Below, piece by piece: positions 1-8,659 of a stretch of 64,000 nt of DNA (positions within the stretch are counted from its first letter, which is position 1; each line of letters starts with the position of its first letter). The DNA comes from CAVQCA01 sp963710815 (lineage in GTDB: Bacteria > Pseudomonadota > Gammaproteobacteria > UBA9214), in assembly GCA_963710815.1 (NCBI GenBank), contig CAVQCA010000039.1, positions 1 through 64,000 on the forward strand. The letters run 5' to 3'. The notes beneath the pieces were generated by a model. That model ran no database searches and had not been told where the DNA came from. It saw only the letters and a program-made list of their open reading frames with translations. Both the position numbers and the translations under genes were made by a program.

Positions 1-219
1 AGCAGCTTCAGCCAGGGCGGTTTTGGCGGTGCTGGTGGTGGAGGCTTCGGCGGTGGTGGTGGTTTCGGCGGGCGGTCGGTGGCGGTTCTGGCGGCGGCGG
101 TGGATTCGGTGGTGGTGGAGGCGGCTTCGGCAGACACTTCGGTGGCGGCGGGTTCGGCGGGGGTTTTGGCGGCCGCTGGTGGTGGCGGATTCGGCGGTCG
201 TTTCGGCGGCCGGCGCTAG
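1..219 (+). pseudogene. C-terminal part of a Gly-rich protein, frame-disrupted
   Basis: This is the 3' end of a gene that begins outside the window. Frame 1 reads SSFSQGGFGG and more Gly/Phe up to about position 75. The Gly-rich reading then continues only in frame 3 from about 78 to 176 (GGGGFGRHFGGGGFGG). It returns to frame 1 from about 175 to the TAG at 217-219 (GGGGFGGRFGGRR). Two compensating single-base changes would give one continuous Gly/Phe/Arg-rich tail. Such tails occur on secreted or membrane-anchored proteins, but the domain before it is not visible, so no function is assigned. The disruptions could be real or sequencing errors in low-complexity DNA. The long Pro-rich reading on the other strand is only its complement. 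Confidence 0.6.
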
Positions 220-229
220 AACCCTCTGA

Positions 230-262
230 TGGCCACGGAATTACACGGAAATACACGAACAC
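230..262. repeat. Family B repeat, single arm (B1)
   Basis: The stretch GGCCACGGAATTACACGG and the following bases match one arm of the family B repeat seen in full at 41326-41410 and 51330-51481. No opposite arm follows, so this is a half or decayed copy. It lies directly after the stop codon of the Gly-rich gene. Confidence 0.6.
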
Positions 263-305
263 TTTGCCATTGCTGACACCGCTATTTGATAAGGAGGAAT
301 TCACC

Positions 306-1112
306 ATGAACAAGACAAGAGAAAACGACAGCAGCGATTCTGTCGTTGGGTGCAGGGGAAGGCTACGGCTGGCCACCGGCCTCATGACCGCGCTGGCACT
401 CGCACTTCTGGCCGGCTGTGCACCGACCAATGTTCAGCAGACCAGCGAGAACACCGGTTCGCTGCCGCGACCAGATTTGATCCTGGTCTATGACTTCGCC
501 GTCTCGCCCGATGAAGTCGAACTGGATGAGACTCTGGCCGACAAGATCAAGCAGCGCTATGAACATCTGTCGAATACCAATCCAACGCCCGAGGAACTTC
601 AGGTCGGCCACACGGTCGCTTATGTTGTCGCCGATGAACTGGTGAAGAAAATTCGGAGCTACGGTCTATGGGCGGAGCGCGCCATGGGTCAGCCGTACCG
701 GCGGGGCAATACTCTTGTCATCAAGGGCCAGTTCCTCAGTATCGACGAGGGCAATCGTGCGGAACGTGTGCTCATCGGCTTCTCCGCCGGGCGCACTGAT
801 GTGCAGGCCGATGTCCAGGTCTATGAACTGACCGCCGCGGGTAAACAGCAGGTTGAGGATCTGACCTCCAGCGGTGAGAGCGCCTCCAAGCCCGGAATGG
901 CTGAGATGATGGGGGTTGGGCTGCTGACCCACCACCTGCTCACCTCCACGCTGGTGAGCGGCACCGTGGCGGGGGTCAGCGAGGCCAAGTTCGATACGGT
1001 GGAGGACGACGGACGCCGCATGGCTGACAAGATCGGCGCGAACCTTGGACAGTACTTCGTCAGCCAGGGCTGGATCCCGCCGGGGGCAGTGAAATCGTCG
1101 TCAACCTTCTGA
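306..1112 (+). CDS. DUF4410-type lipoprotein
   Basis: The ATG at 306 is chosen because a strong AAGGAGG lies at 291-297. The 268-residue product has a basic N-terminus, a hydrophobic stretch and a lipobox-like LLAGC, so it should be a lipoprotein. The body matches the DUF4410 pattern as I know it: PDLILVYDFAVSP, then LQVGHTVAYVVADEL, then a segment around VIKGQFLSIDEGNRAERVLIG and a late KPG. A hydrophobic segment near residues 200-215 may pack against the membrane. No biochemical role is established for this family that I know of. It precedes another small lipoprotein gene and an OmpA-family gene on the same strand, suggesting an envelope-related group. Confidence 0.75.
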   Translation: MNKTRENDSSDSVVGCRGRLRLATGLMTALALALLAGCAPTNVQQTSENTGSLPRPDLILVYDFAVSPDEVELDETLADKIKQRYEHLSNTNPTPEELQVGHTVAYVVADELVKKIRSYGLWAERAMGQPYRRGNTLVIKGQFLSIDEGNRAERVLIGFSAGRTDVQADVQVYELTAAGKQQVEDLTSSGESASKPGMAEMMGVGLLTHHLLTSTLVSGTVAGVSEAKFDTVEDDGRRMADKIGANLGQYFVSQGWIPPGAVKSSSTF

Positions 1113-1155
1113 GTTTTTTACCGTCATCAGCGTTTGCTGCATGGAGAAATGTCTT

Positions 1156-1293
1156 ATGGCGATCGACGAGGACGTTGCGTCGTTGCCTGATAAATACCGG
1201 CTGATGATGGAATGGAACATCCCAGAGGCGGGTGAAGCAAAGGCACGGCACAGATGCTCCTGGATGATCTCATGGAGACAGTCAGCCGCTTAG
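1156..1293 (+). CDS. Possible small protein, 45 residues
   Basis: An ATG at 1156 with GGAG about 10 bases upstream opens a 45-codon frame: MAIDEDVASLPDKYRLMMEW, then a basic tail ending SWRQSAA. The N-terminal half looks protein-like; the last 12 or so residues do not. It may be a real small protein or the start of a broken gene. No family recognised. Confidence 0.25.
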   Translation: MAIDEDVASLPDKYRLMMEWNIPEAGEAKARHRCSWMISWRQSAA

Positions 1294-1337
1294 CGAGCCA
1301 ATTCTGTGGCTTGATGATATTCAACTGGAGACCAACT

Positions 1338-1754
1338 ATGACCTGCGTACACATAAGGCACTTTGCCTCGACCGTCTTCATTCTGACATTGCTGATCAGC
1401 GGCTGTGCCAAGGGTGTTGACTCTGAAACGATTGCCCGTCAATTCGTTCAGCACTATTTCGTCGAAAACAATCTGGGAGCCGCCGTCAAACTGGCCAGCG
1501 GAGACGCCCGAGTAAAGCTGGAGAAACGTCTGCAGCAAATCGAATCCATGGACGTCAAGGAACCGGTCAAGAATATGCCTCCTGTCAAAGTGGCATTGCT
1601 GGAAACGCAGGCGGTCTCGGCGGATCAGGTGGAGTATGTCTACCGCGTCACCTCGGGTGTCGAGGTGGAAGGCATGAAACCGATCACTGCAAGGCTGCGA
1701 CTCAGCAAGGAGGGCGGTGATTGGCGTGTGAGCAGCTTCCTCCAGGAGGAATAG
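1338..1754 (+). CDS. Small lipoprotein of unknown function
   Basis: The start at 1338 follows TGGAG with good spacing and gives a 138-residue protein beginning MTCVHIRHFASTVFILTLL. The lipobox is LISGC, so an acylated, envelope-anchored protein is expected. The mature part (about 115 residues) has a helical first half (IARQFVQHYFVENN, AAVKLASGDARVKLEK) and a second half with alternating beta-like strands ending in WRVSSFLQEE. That shape resembles small NTF2-like or DUF4878-like lipoproteins, but I cannot name the family. An in-frame upstream ATG at 1254 has no better ribosome-binding site and would bury the signal sequence. Confidence 0.6.
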   Translation: MTCVHIRHFASTVFILTLLISGCAKGVDSETIARQFVQHYFVENNLGAAVKLASGDARVKLEKRLQQIESMDVKEPVKNMPPVKVALLETQAVSADQVEYVYRVTSGVEVEGMKPITARLRLSKEGGDWRVSSFLQEE

Positions 1755-1859
1755 CGCGGAGTTGTGTGCCCGCTGTTGCTCTGATGGAAGCGAGGCAAAC
1801 CGGACAGGGGGAATGTCCGGCTGTATTAAGGTGGAAATCCAACACAAGGAGACTATCTC

Positions 1860-2988
1860 ATGATGACGAAACATACACATTCCAGGAGTACCGGGGTTAT
1901 GACGGTATTTGGTACCTTATTACTTGCAGGGAGTCTTCTGCTGCCGCTTTCCGCGCGCGCGGCCGATGCGTGGTCGCCAGGGTATCAGTACGATATGCGG
2001 GGAGACGTGGTGCGCGATGCCGCGGGCAACTGCCTGCGCACGGCGCAGTGGTCGCCGGGCAATGCCCTGGCCATGTGTGACCCGGGTGTTGTCGCACAAC
2101 GGTCGGCTGATAAACCCGTCAGGGGAAAGGAAGCCAGGGTGACCGGCGTCGTGGCCCAGGTTGATCTGGCGGTCCTGCAGGCAGGCAACGCCTTTGCCTT
2201 CGACGAGGCCAAACTCAGTGAGACGGGAAAGGCGTTGCTGGCCAAGATCGTCGCCCGCCACAAGGACGACTACGTCGCCCGGGTATTCGTCGCCGGCTAC
2301 ACCGACAGAATCGGTAATGACGAATACAACCTGAAGCTCTCGCAACAGCGTGCCGACGCGGTCAAGGCATCAGCTTATTGCCGACGGGATCCCGGCAGAA
2401 CGCATCCGGACCTCTGCGCAGGGGTCGGCAGACCCGCTAGTGACCTGCCCGGGGCTGGGCGGTGAGGCCCTGATCCGTTGCCTGGCACCGAACCGGCGCA
2501 CCGAGGTGCGGTTTGTCATCCCGGTGGTGAGCACCGCGGCACTGGGTGAATTCGTGGGACGCCGCCGTCAGGCAAAGATCGAGGAGAAAAACGTCGAGGC
2601 AGCTGGCATCGCCGTGAACACGCCCATCATACAGCGTGGGATGAACTCGGCGGTGAAGATCATGGGAGACGGGTGCAGCAAGGAGATCGCGACCTACTGC
2701 AGTCAGGTACCCATGGGGGGTGGCCGGGTCATGAATTGCCTGTTCGACCATGAAAACGAGCTATCGTCCGATTGCGAACAGGCAATCGACCAGGGCGAAT
2801 CCACCATCGAGGCGGCACTTGGAGACGCCAACTTTTTCGGCGCGAACTGCGCTGCCGACATGAAACGGCTCTGCCCCGGTGTCGTAGCGGGTGGCGGTCG
2901 GTTGCTGGCGTGCCTGATGGACAATATCAACAACACGGAACTGCGCTGTTACGATGCCATGCGTAAGGTTGGACTGTTCCATGAATAG
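1860..2988 (+). pseudogene. OmpA-family protein fused to two GLG1-type Cys-rich repeats, one frameshift
   Basis: Frame 1 (from 1860, AAGGAG upstream) encodes a signal peptide ending near ARA, a short module YQYDMRGDVVRDAAGNCLRT, and the first half of an OmpA-C peptidoglycan-binding domain (AFDEAKLSETGKALL, VAGYTDRIGNDEYNLKLSQQRADAV). Near 2368 the frame must shift by one base. The next frame continues LIADGIPAERIRTSAQG and NRRTEVRFVI, completing the domain. It then adds two repeats of the GLG1 Cys-rich type: CSKEIATYCSQVPMGGGRVM with a later Cys pair, and CAADMKRLCPGVVAGGGRLL likewise. Product if intact: a periplasmic, wall-binding protein of about 375 residues. The frameshift may be genuine or a base-call error. 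The N-terminal module is related to the OmpA protein at 53796-54422. Confidence 0.75.
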
Positions 2989-3327
2989 TCCTGGATAGTG
3001 TGACGGAATCGGGTCCTGAGGCCGCGGACCCGGGCCCTGACGTTACGTCTTGATGATTGCATCGTGCGATAATCCGGCCTCGCGATTGCGGGGCCGGATT
3101 GGTGTGATGCTGCATATTTCACGATACGGCATGTGTCTGGACTCGTACTCGAATCCGGTCAGCTTGCCATCGACGATACCTCGAATACTCATATCGAACT
3201 GCCCACCGGTAAATCCTTTCTCTCGGCCGAACCCGGCGGGTACCGTTATGATGATATCGGGAAGGTCGAGAAGTGAGCAGCGGTGAAAGAACTGCAAGCT
3301 CACCCGGGCGGCACTGTCTTCTCCTGC
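2989..3327. other. Intergenic stretch with a hairpin; no convincing gene
   Basis: The OmpA-type gene (plus) and the symporter gene (minus) converge here. AATCCGGCC (3071-3079) pairs with GGCCGGATT (3092-3100), a 9-bp stem with a 12-base loop and no clear T-run; it could terminate either gene weakly. A plus-strand reading ending at the TGA at 3274-3276 (IELPTGKSFLSAEPGGYRYD) and an 86-codon minus-strand reading (3303-3043) both look faintly protein-like. Neither has a family I recognise. Confidence 0.35.
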
Positions 3328-4713
3328 TCACTCGGATGCTTCGCCAGTCGACTCAGCGCTGGTTACCGAAGGCACTGTGCCCCGGATGAAGTAGTCCCGG
3401 GTCACCTGAAACACGACCGGGCTGAGGAGCAGCAGCGCGATCAGGTTTGGAATGGCCATCAGTGCGTTCAGGGTATCCGCCAGCAGCCAGATGAAATCGA
3501 GCTGTCCGACAGCACCAAGGGGGATCGCAAGCACCCAGGCGATGCGAAAAGGGCGAATGGCCCGGATGCCGAACAGATACGTGGCACAGCGCTCGCCGTA
3601 GACACTCCATCCCAGCATGGTGGTGAAGGCGAAGAGGACGAGGCCGAGTGTGACGATATTGCCCCCAAGGCCGTGGAGCGAATTCTCGAAAGCCGTGGAC
3701 GAAAGCGCCGCGCCCGTTTTGCCGGAGATCCACTCGCCGGAAATAATGATGACCAGGCCCGTCATTGAGCAGATCACCAGGGTGTCGATGAAGGTGCCGA
3801 GCATGGCCACCGTGCCCTGACGCACCGGATCGTCCGTCTGCGCAGCGGCATGTGCGATCGGCGCACTGCCGAGCCCCGCCTCGTTGGAGAAGACCCCCCG
3901 CGCAACACCAAACCGGATCGCCGCCATCACGGTGGCACCGGCGAATCCCCCTCCCGCCGCCGACGGCGTAAAGGCGTGCGTCAGGATGAGATCCAGCGCG
4001 CCGGGTATTTTGTCGAGATTGATCGCCAGGATGATCAACCCGGCCGCGACATAGGCCAGGGCCATGAAGGGAACCAGTTTGCCCGCAACCAGGGCGATGC
4101 GGCGAATTCCTCCGATCAGGACGAGTCCCACCAGGAAGGTCATGATGATGCCGCTCACCCAGGTCGGGACGCCGAAGGAGGACTGAACGGCATGGGCAAC
4201 CGAGTTTGCCTGCACGGTGTTGCCGATGCCAAAGCCCGCGAAAAAGCCGAAAGTGGCGAAGGCACCGCCGAGCCAAATCCATTTCCGCCCAAGGCCGTTC
4301 TTGATGTAATACATGGGCCCGCCAACATAGTTGCCTGCTCCATCCACCTCGCGATAATGGACGGCGAGTACCGCCTCGGAGTATTTGGTCGCCATGCCCA
4401 CCAGGGCAGTGCACCACATCCAGAAAAGGGCGCCGGGCCCTCCGAGAACGATGGCAGTGGCCACTCCGGCGATATTTCCGGTGCCGATGGTCGCCGAGAG
4501 GGCTGTCATGAGGGCGTTGAAGGGAGTGATGTCGCCCTTCCCCTGCCCGGTCCGGCCCTCCCAAAGCATGCGAAAGCCGAAGCCCAGCCGACGTAACGGC
4601 ATCAAACGCAGCCCGAGCATCAGGAAGAACCCGGTGCCCAGGATGAGCACCAGCATCGACGGTCCCCAGACCATACCGTTCACGGCAGTGACGAATGCGA
4701 CGATCGAGTTCAA
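3328..4713 (-). CDS. Sodium:alanine/glycine symporter, AGCS family
   Basis: This encodes a 461-residue inner-membrane carrier of the AGCS (alanine or glycine:cation symporter) family, which imports small neutral amino acids with Na+. Many hydrophobic segments are visible. Family signatures include TALSATIGTGNIAGVATAI, YYIKNGLGRKW, NEAGLGSAPIAHAAA and a late GERCATYLFG. I chose a TTG start (4713-4711) because GGGAGG precedes it at good spacing and the protein then begins LNSIVAFVTAVNGMVWGP, as homologues do. The open frame extends further upstream but only into unlike sequence. The gene stands alone; a decarboxylase fragment lies upstream. Confidence 0.85.
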   Translation of the reverse strand: MNSIVAFVTAVNGMVWGPSMLVLILGTGFFLMLGLRLMPLRRLGFGFRMLWEGRTGQGKGDITPFNALMTALSATIGTGNIAGVATAIVLGGPGALFWMWCTALVGMATKYSEAVLAVHYREVDGAGNYVGGPMYYIKNGLGRKWIWLGGAFATFGFFAGFGIGNTVQANSVAHAVQSSFGVPTWVSGIIMTFLVGLVLIGGIRRIALVAGKLVPFMALAYVAAGLIILAINLDKIPGALDLILTHAFTPSAAGGGFAGATVMAAIRFGVARGVFSNEAGLGSAPIAHAAAQTDDPVRQGTVAMLGTFIDTLVICSMTGLVIIISGEWISGKTGAALSSTAFENSLHGLGGNIVTLGLVLFAFTTMLGWSVYGERCATYLFGIRAIRPFRIAWVLAIPLGAVGQLDFIWLLADTLNALMAIPNLIALLLLSPVVFQVTRDYFIRGTVPSVTSAESTGEASE

Positions 4714-4742
4714 AGCAGCCCTCCCATGTGCAAGCTCAGTAA

Positions 4743-4976
4743 CTATACACGTCGTTGTACGGGCCTCGCATCGTCTGCCGCCAGATGCTCGGCTGCGAGC
4801 CGGGCATAGGCATCGGCCGCATAGCCCGCATTGCAATTGCCGATCAGATGAACCGGGCTCTCGACCACCCGATCCATGAAATCCAGCACATAGTCACCGG
4901 GAACGCCGAAAATATGCTCGAGTCCCGCTTGTTCCAGCCGCCGAAGCAGATAGTGGACAACCGTCATTTTTTGCAT
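4743..4976 (-). pseudogene. N-terminal fragment of a TPP-dependent alpha-keto acid decarboxylase
   Basis: From the ATG at 4976 the reading MTVVHYLLRRLEQAGLEHIF, then GVPGDYVLDFMDR, then GNCNAGYAADAYARL matches the start of pyruvate/indolepyruvate decarboxylases. A few residues are missing at GNC(ELN)AGYAAD. The similarity stops after about 65 residues, where the sequence becomes unlike the family. The pyrimidine-binding remainder, central domain and TPP-binding domain are absent. It is a decayed remnant, next to the symporter whose leader it borders. Confidence 0.65.
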
Positions 4977-5128
4977 CGTGCTCTCCGAATCTCTGGAAAT
5001 GAACGAAGCCTGCTTGCAGGGGATTATACGGTTGCCGGACACGCCCTGTCGTTTCCGCTCAAGTTCCCGCCGGCCACGCCGTTCTGAACCTGTAGCATCC
5101 CCAATCATGCGGGACGGCGGGCAAAGGC

Positions 5129-6539
5129 ATGTTTCGACTGACACGCAAGGTATTTTACGATCTGGCCATCTGGATGGCAGGCTTCGGCGCCGCTACGGGG
5201 TTGATGTTTCCGTTCTTCGCGTGGGCCATGGGCCTGCCCCGCCAGCATGTCCTGTCGCCCGGTTTCTTCGGTGCCTGCATTCTCGCGGGTGTCGCCGTGG
5301 GCGCCGCCAACATCGGCATTGCCCGATGGGTGGTCGGTCTTCGCTTGCGGGTGCTGGCAGGGCGCATGCAGCAGGTCGAACACAATCTTCACAAGCTCGT
5401 GCTGGACGGTGACGCGAGCGGGTGTGGCGCCGGGGACTGTCTGGTTCCCATTGATTCCGACGACGACTTTGGCAATAGCGCCCGCGCCTTCAACCGCCTG
5501 GTTCAGACCCTTGATTCCTCGTTTCGCAGTGAACGCGCCGTGCGCGAATTCAATGAGCTGCTCACCGGTGAGCTGGACCTTGAATTGCTGGCAGGCGAGG
5601 CGCTGCAGCAGCTGATGAAGCACACCAGCTGTGCCGCCGGTGCGGTACTGTTGAATGATGAAGGTGAAATAAAGCTCTGTACCTCCTTTGGCATCAGCGA
5701 CCCGCAACGCATCGTTGACAGCGACCTCGTTCATTTGACGTTGAAAAAAGGCCAAAGACAGCTGGTCAGTTTTTCCACGGACGTGATCATGGACGGCGTA
5801 CTTGCCAGCTTCCGTCCACGGGAAATACTGGTGGAACCGATCGTCTTCAGCGGTGTGCCGCTATGCGTCGTACTCCTGGCCAGCGCCTCCGGATTCAGCC
5901 GCGAAGACAAGGTGCATCTGGATCTGCTTCATCGGGGGCTGGCCCTGTCCTTCCACAACGCAGTCCTTTTTGACCGTCTTGAACATCTCGCCGCCCTCGA
6001 TGCCCATACCGGTCTTTACAATCGCCGTTTCGGCATGTCGCGTCTGCAGGAGGAGTTCAGCCGGGCGGTACGGACCGGAAGCCCGCTTGGTCTGTTGATG
6101 TTCGACATCGATCATTTCAAGAGGGTCAATGACACCTACGGTCACCTGGTCGGAGACCGTGTAATCAAGCAGATCGCCCAGAATCATCCGGTCAGTGGCG
6201 CGTGAAGGCGACGTGACCATGCGCTACGGGGGCGAGGAGTTCCTCATGGTCCTCCCGGGTGCGTCGGTCGATGATTCGGAGAAGGTGGCGGAGCGATTGA
6301 GGCGGGTGATCGAGGAATCGCACTTCGTCGTCGGGACGAAGTCGATCGGCGTCACAATCAGTATCGGTGTGGCATCTTTCCCCGGCTGCATGGCAAGTGA
6401 CGAAACGGATTGTGTACGCATGGCCGACGAAGCACTTTATGCGGCGAAGGCGGGCGGTCGCAACCGCGTCGTCGTGCACGCTCAGGACCGCGATCGACTC
6501 CGGAGCCTTCGTGGTGAGGACCTGGTCAATGTCGGATAA
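5129..6539 (+). pseudogene. Membrane diguanylate cyclase (GAF-like + GGDEF), one frameshift in the GGDEF domain
   Basis: Frame 1 starts MFRLTRKVFYDLAIWMAGFG, with two N-terminal membrane segments (about residues 10-35 and 48-68), a HAMP-like linker and a GAF-like region (about 150-290). The GGDEF domain then begins: ALDAHTGLYNRRFGMSRLQE and LLMFDIDHFKRVNDTYGH. The frame breaks near 6170-6195. The next frame continues IIRSVAREGDVTMRYGGEEF, so the active-site motif is GGEEF, followed by GVTISIGVASFP and ADEALYAAKAGGRNRV to the stop at 6537-6539. A one-base change restores a protein of about 468 residues that would make cyclic di-GMP. As sequenced, the catalytic loop is separated from the N-terminal half. 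Confidence 0.8.
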
Positions 6540-6551
6540 CTGCTCGACATT

Positions 6552-7619
6552 TCAGGCATTCCCGTACCACTCCCTGGAGGAATTCACTACCTTGACCACC
6601 AGCAGCATGACGGGCACCTCGATCAGGACGCCGACAACGGTCGCCAATGCCGCTCCGGACTCGAAGCCGAACAGGCTGATTGCGGTAGCCACCGCAAGCT
6701 CGAAGAAATTTGACGCACCGATCAGTGCAGACGGACCGGCGACGCTGTGCTTCTCACCCGCCACCCGGTTCAGCCCGTAGGCCAGCGATGCGTTAAACAA
6801 CACCTGAATAAGGATCGGCACAGCCAGCAGCGCGATAATCAACGGTTGCCTCAGTATGGCCGCTCCCTGAAACGCGAACAGCAATACCAGCGTTGCCAGC
6901 AGCGCAGTGATCGACCACGGGCCGACCTTCTCCATGGCCGCATCAAAAGCCGCCTGTCCCCCGGACATCAATCTGCGTCGCCAAAGCTGCGCGAGTATGA
7001 CGGGAATCAGGAGATACAATACGACCGAGGTGAAGAGCGTATCCCAGGGTACGGTGATCGACGAGATGCCGAGCAGAAGGCCTACGAGGGGGGCGAATGC
7101 GAACACCATGATGGTGTCATTCAGAGCCACCTGCGACAGGGTGAACAGCGGATCGCCGCTGGAAAGACGACTCCAGACGAAGACCATCGCGGTACAGGGA
7201 GCCGCCGCAAGCAGTATCAGGCCGGCAACGTAGCTGTCCAGCTGGTCGGCCGGGAGCAGTGGCGCAAACAGGGTGCGAATGAAGAGCCAGGCCAGAAACG
7301 CCATCGAGAACGGCTTGACCAGCCAGTTCACGAACAGTGTGATGCCGATCCCCCTGACGTGCTGGCGCACCTCGTGCAGGGCACCGAAGTCCACCTTGAC
7401 CAGCATCGGGATGATCATCACCCATATCAGCAGACCGACAGGCAGGTTGACCTGCGCCAGTTCCATTCGGCCGATGGCCTGAAACACTCCAGGCAGGAAT
7501 TGGCCCAGGACAATGCCGGTTACGATGCATAGAAACACCCAGACGGTCAGGTAACGTTCGAATACGCTCATCGGCGCGCCGACCGCCTGCTTGGCGGTGA
7601 TTTCACACTGGGCACTCAT
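6552..7619 (-). CDS. acr3: Arsenite efflux permease, ACR3 family
   Basis: A 355-residue inner-membrane transporter with about ten hydrophobic segments. Family features are VWVFLCIVTGIVLGQFLP near the N-terminus, LAAAPCTAMVFVWSRL with the conserved Cys used in arsenite export, and LIGASNFFELAVATAISLFG near the C-terminus. It expels As(III) produced by ArsC. The ATG at 7619 gives the usual N-terminus; the open frame upstream is overlap with the arsC region. It is last in the minus-strand group arsR, arsI remnant, arsC, acr3, and is presumably controlled by ArsR. Confidence 0.9.
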   Translation of the reverse strand: MSAQCEITAKQAVGAPMSVFERYLTVWVFLCIVTGIVLGQFLPGVFQAIGRMELAQVNLPVGLLIWVMIIPMLVKVDFGALHEVRQHVRGIGITLFVNWLVKPFSMAFLAWLFIRTLFAPLLPADQLDSYVAGLILLAAAPCTAMVFVWSRLSSGDPLFTLSQVALNDTIMVFAFAPLVGLLLGISSITVPWDTLFTSVVLYLLIPVILAQLWRRRLMSGGQAAFDAAMEKVGPWSITALLATLVLLFAFQGAAILRQPLIIALLAVPILIQVLFNASLAYGLNRVAGEKHSVAGPSALIGASNFFELAVATAISLFGFESGAALATVVGVLIEVPVMLLVVKVVNSSREWYGNA

Positions 7620-7648
7620 GCCTGCGCTCCTTCTCTGTCGCTGTGGCT

Positions 7649-8143
7649 TCAGTGACTGTAGATCTCGGTGAGCGCGCCCTGAAGTTCGGCGTCGCTCAGT
7701 TGTTCCAGCGGCAGCTGCAGCAGTTGAAGCATGCGGTAACCGATGGCCTGACGCGTCAGTTCGAAGGCCTGACGCCTGTTTTCGTCGCCACCCGGTGCAT
7801 TCGACGGGTCCGGGTAGCCCCAATGCACCTTTACGGGGCTGCCGGGCCAGTAGGGACAGGTCTCGGCGGCGGCATTGTCACAGACTGTGATCACGATGCG
7901 CATCTGCGGCGCCTCGGGGCCGGTGAACTCGTCCCAGCTCTTGCTGCGACAGGTCGAGGTATCGACACCGGCCTGGTTTAACACCTCGATGGCAAAGGGA
8001 TTCACGCGGCCGCTGGGTGCACTGCCTGCGCTGTAGGCGTGGACATCCTTGCCGAGCCGCCGCGCCCAGTAGTTGAGCATGCCTTCGCTCAATACGCTGC
8101 GCGCCGAGTTGTGGGTACAGAGGATCAATACGCTGGTCGTCAT
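7649..8143 (-). CDS. arsC: Arsenate reductase, low-molecular-weight phosphatase type
   Basis: The protein (164 residues) begins MTTSVLILCTHNSARSVLSE, with the C-x5-R phosphatase loop CTHNSAR near residues 9-15. It also has CRSKSWDEF, VITVCDNAAAETCPYWPG and HWGYPDPS, typical of this ArsC class. It reduces As(V) to As(III) in the cytoplasm through a cysteine cascade, normally fed by thioredoxin or a related thiol. The acr3 start lies 29 bases downstream, so the two are likely co-transcribed and functionally coupled. Confidence 0.9.
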   Translation of the reverse strand: MTTSVLILCTHNSARSVLSEGMLNYWARRLGKDVHAYSAGSAPSGRVNPFAIEVLNQAGVDTSTCRSKSWDEFTGPEAPQMRIVITVCDNAAAETCPYWPGSPVKVHWGYPDPSNAPGGDENRRQAFELTRQAIGYRMLQLLQLPLEQLSDAELQGALTEIYSH

Positions 8144-8149
8144 GACGGA

Positions 8150-8316
8150 GACTTGTTGTCGGTTCCATCGCCTGCCCGGGCGTTTCGAGTTCTTCCGCGG
8201 TATCGGTCTGGAAACCCGGGTGATCCAGTCCTGTCTTCACTCCGCGCACAGATGCGAGTAAACGGCGAGATCGGCTTGCAGTCATCGACACGCAGATGGA
8301 CATGAAGGCGTGGCAT
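8150..8316 (-). pseudogene. Remnant of an ArsI/CadI-type VOC metalloenzyme gene
   Basis: Between arsR and arsC, the ATG at 8316 opens MPRLHVHLRVDD, like the start of ArsI (C-As lyase, glyoxalase/VOC fold). In another frame, KTGLDHPGFQTDTAEELE resembles the internal ArsI segment containing the GLDHLGIQV motif. The intervening half of the domain and everything after it are missing, and the two pieces are out of frame. This is a deletion-frameshift relic of a third ars-operon enzyme. The match is short and made from memory of the family. Confidence 0.55.
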
Positions 8317-8327
8317 GGTCGATTCCT

Positions 8328-8651
8328 TCAGCAGTTGCAGCCGGATGCTGCCTCATCCAGGCAAACCTCACCCTGGCAGCAGTTATCCGTGAGGTAAGCC
8401 AGTACGCCGTTCATGCAGGCGTATTCGGCCCGGTAGATCAGGTTGCGACCGCTGCGTTCCTGCGTCACCAGACCCGCATGCACCAGCTCCTTCAGGTGGA
8501 AGGAAAGCGTGGCCGCCGGGACATCGAGTTCGCCGGCGATGACGCCGGGGGTCAGACCCTCACGGCCGGCAACGACCAGGGCGCGAAAGGCTTTCAGGCG
8601 GTGCGGCTGCGCCAGCGCCGCCAGGGCTTTAATGACGTCTAACTCTTCCAT
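8328..8651 (-). CDS. arsR: ArsR/SmtB-family repressor
   Basis: A 107-residue winged-helix repressor: ALAQPHRLKAFRALVVAG, then GVIAGELDVPAATLSFHLKE (recognition helix) and LVHAGLVTQERSGRNLIYR (wing). The usual ELCVC metal site in the recognition helix is absent. Instead a Cys-rich C-terminus (TDNCCQGEVCLDEAASGCNC) probably binds As(III), as in some proteobacterial ArsR types. It is the first gene of the ars group and should repress it until arsenite binds. An AT-rich inverted repeat lies just upstream. Confidence 0.88.
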   Translation of the reverse strand: MEELDVIKALAALAQPHRLKAFRALVVAGREGLTPGVIAGELDVPAATLSFHLKELVHAGLVTQERSGRNLIYRAEYACMNGVLAYLTDNCCQGEVCLDEAASGCNC

Positions 8652-8659
8652 AATTCCAT

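Noticed and set aside
8..430. Pro-rich and other frames over the Gly-rich tail
   Set aside because: They are complements or off-frames of Gly-codon repeats; composition explains them and they cross the start of the DUF4410 gene.
3043..3303. 86-codon minus-strand frame after the OmpA-type gene
   Set aside because: No ribosome-binding site or family match, and a competing plus-strand reading is equally plausible; described as intergenic instead.
3353..4564. Long (403-codon) minus-strand frame inside the symporter gene
   Set aside because: It overlaps a gene with clear family motifs and reads as Arg/His/Gly-rich low-information sequence.
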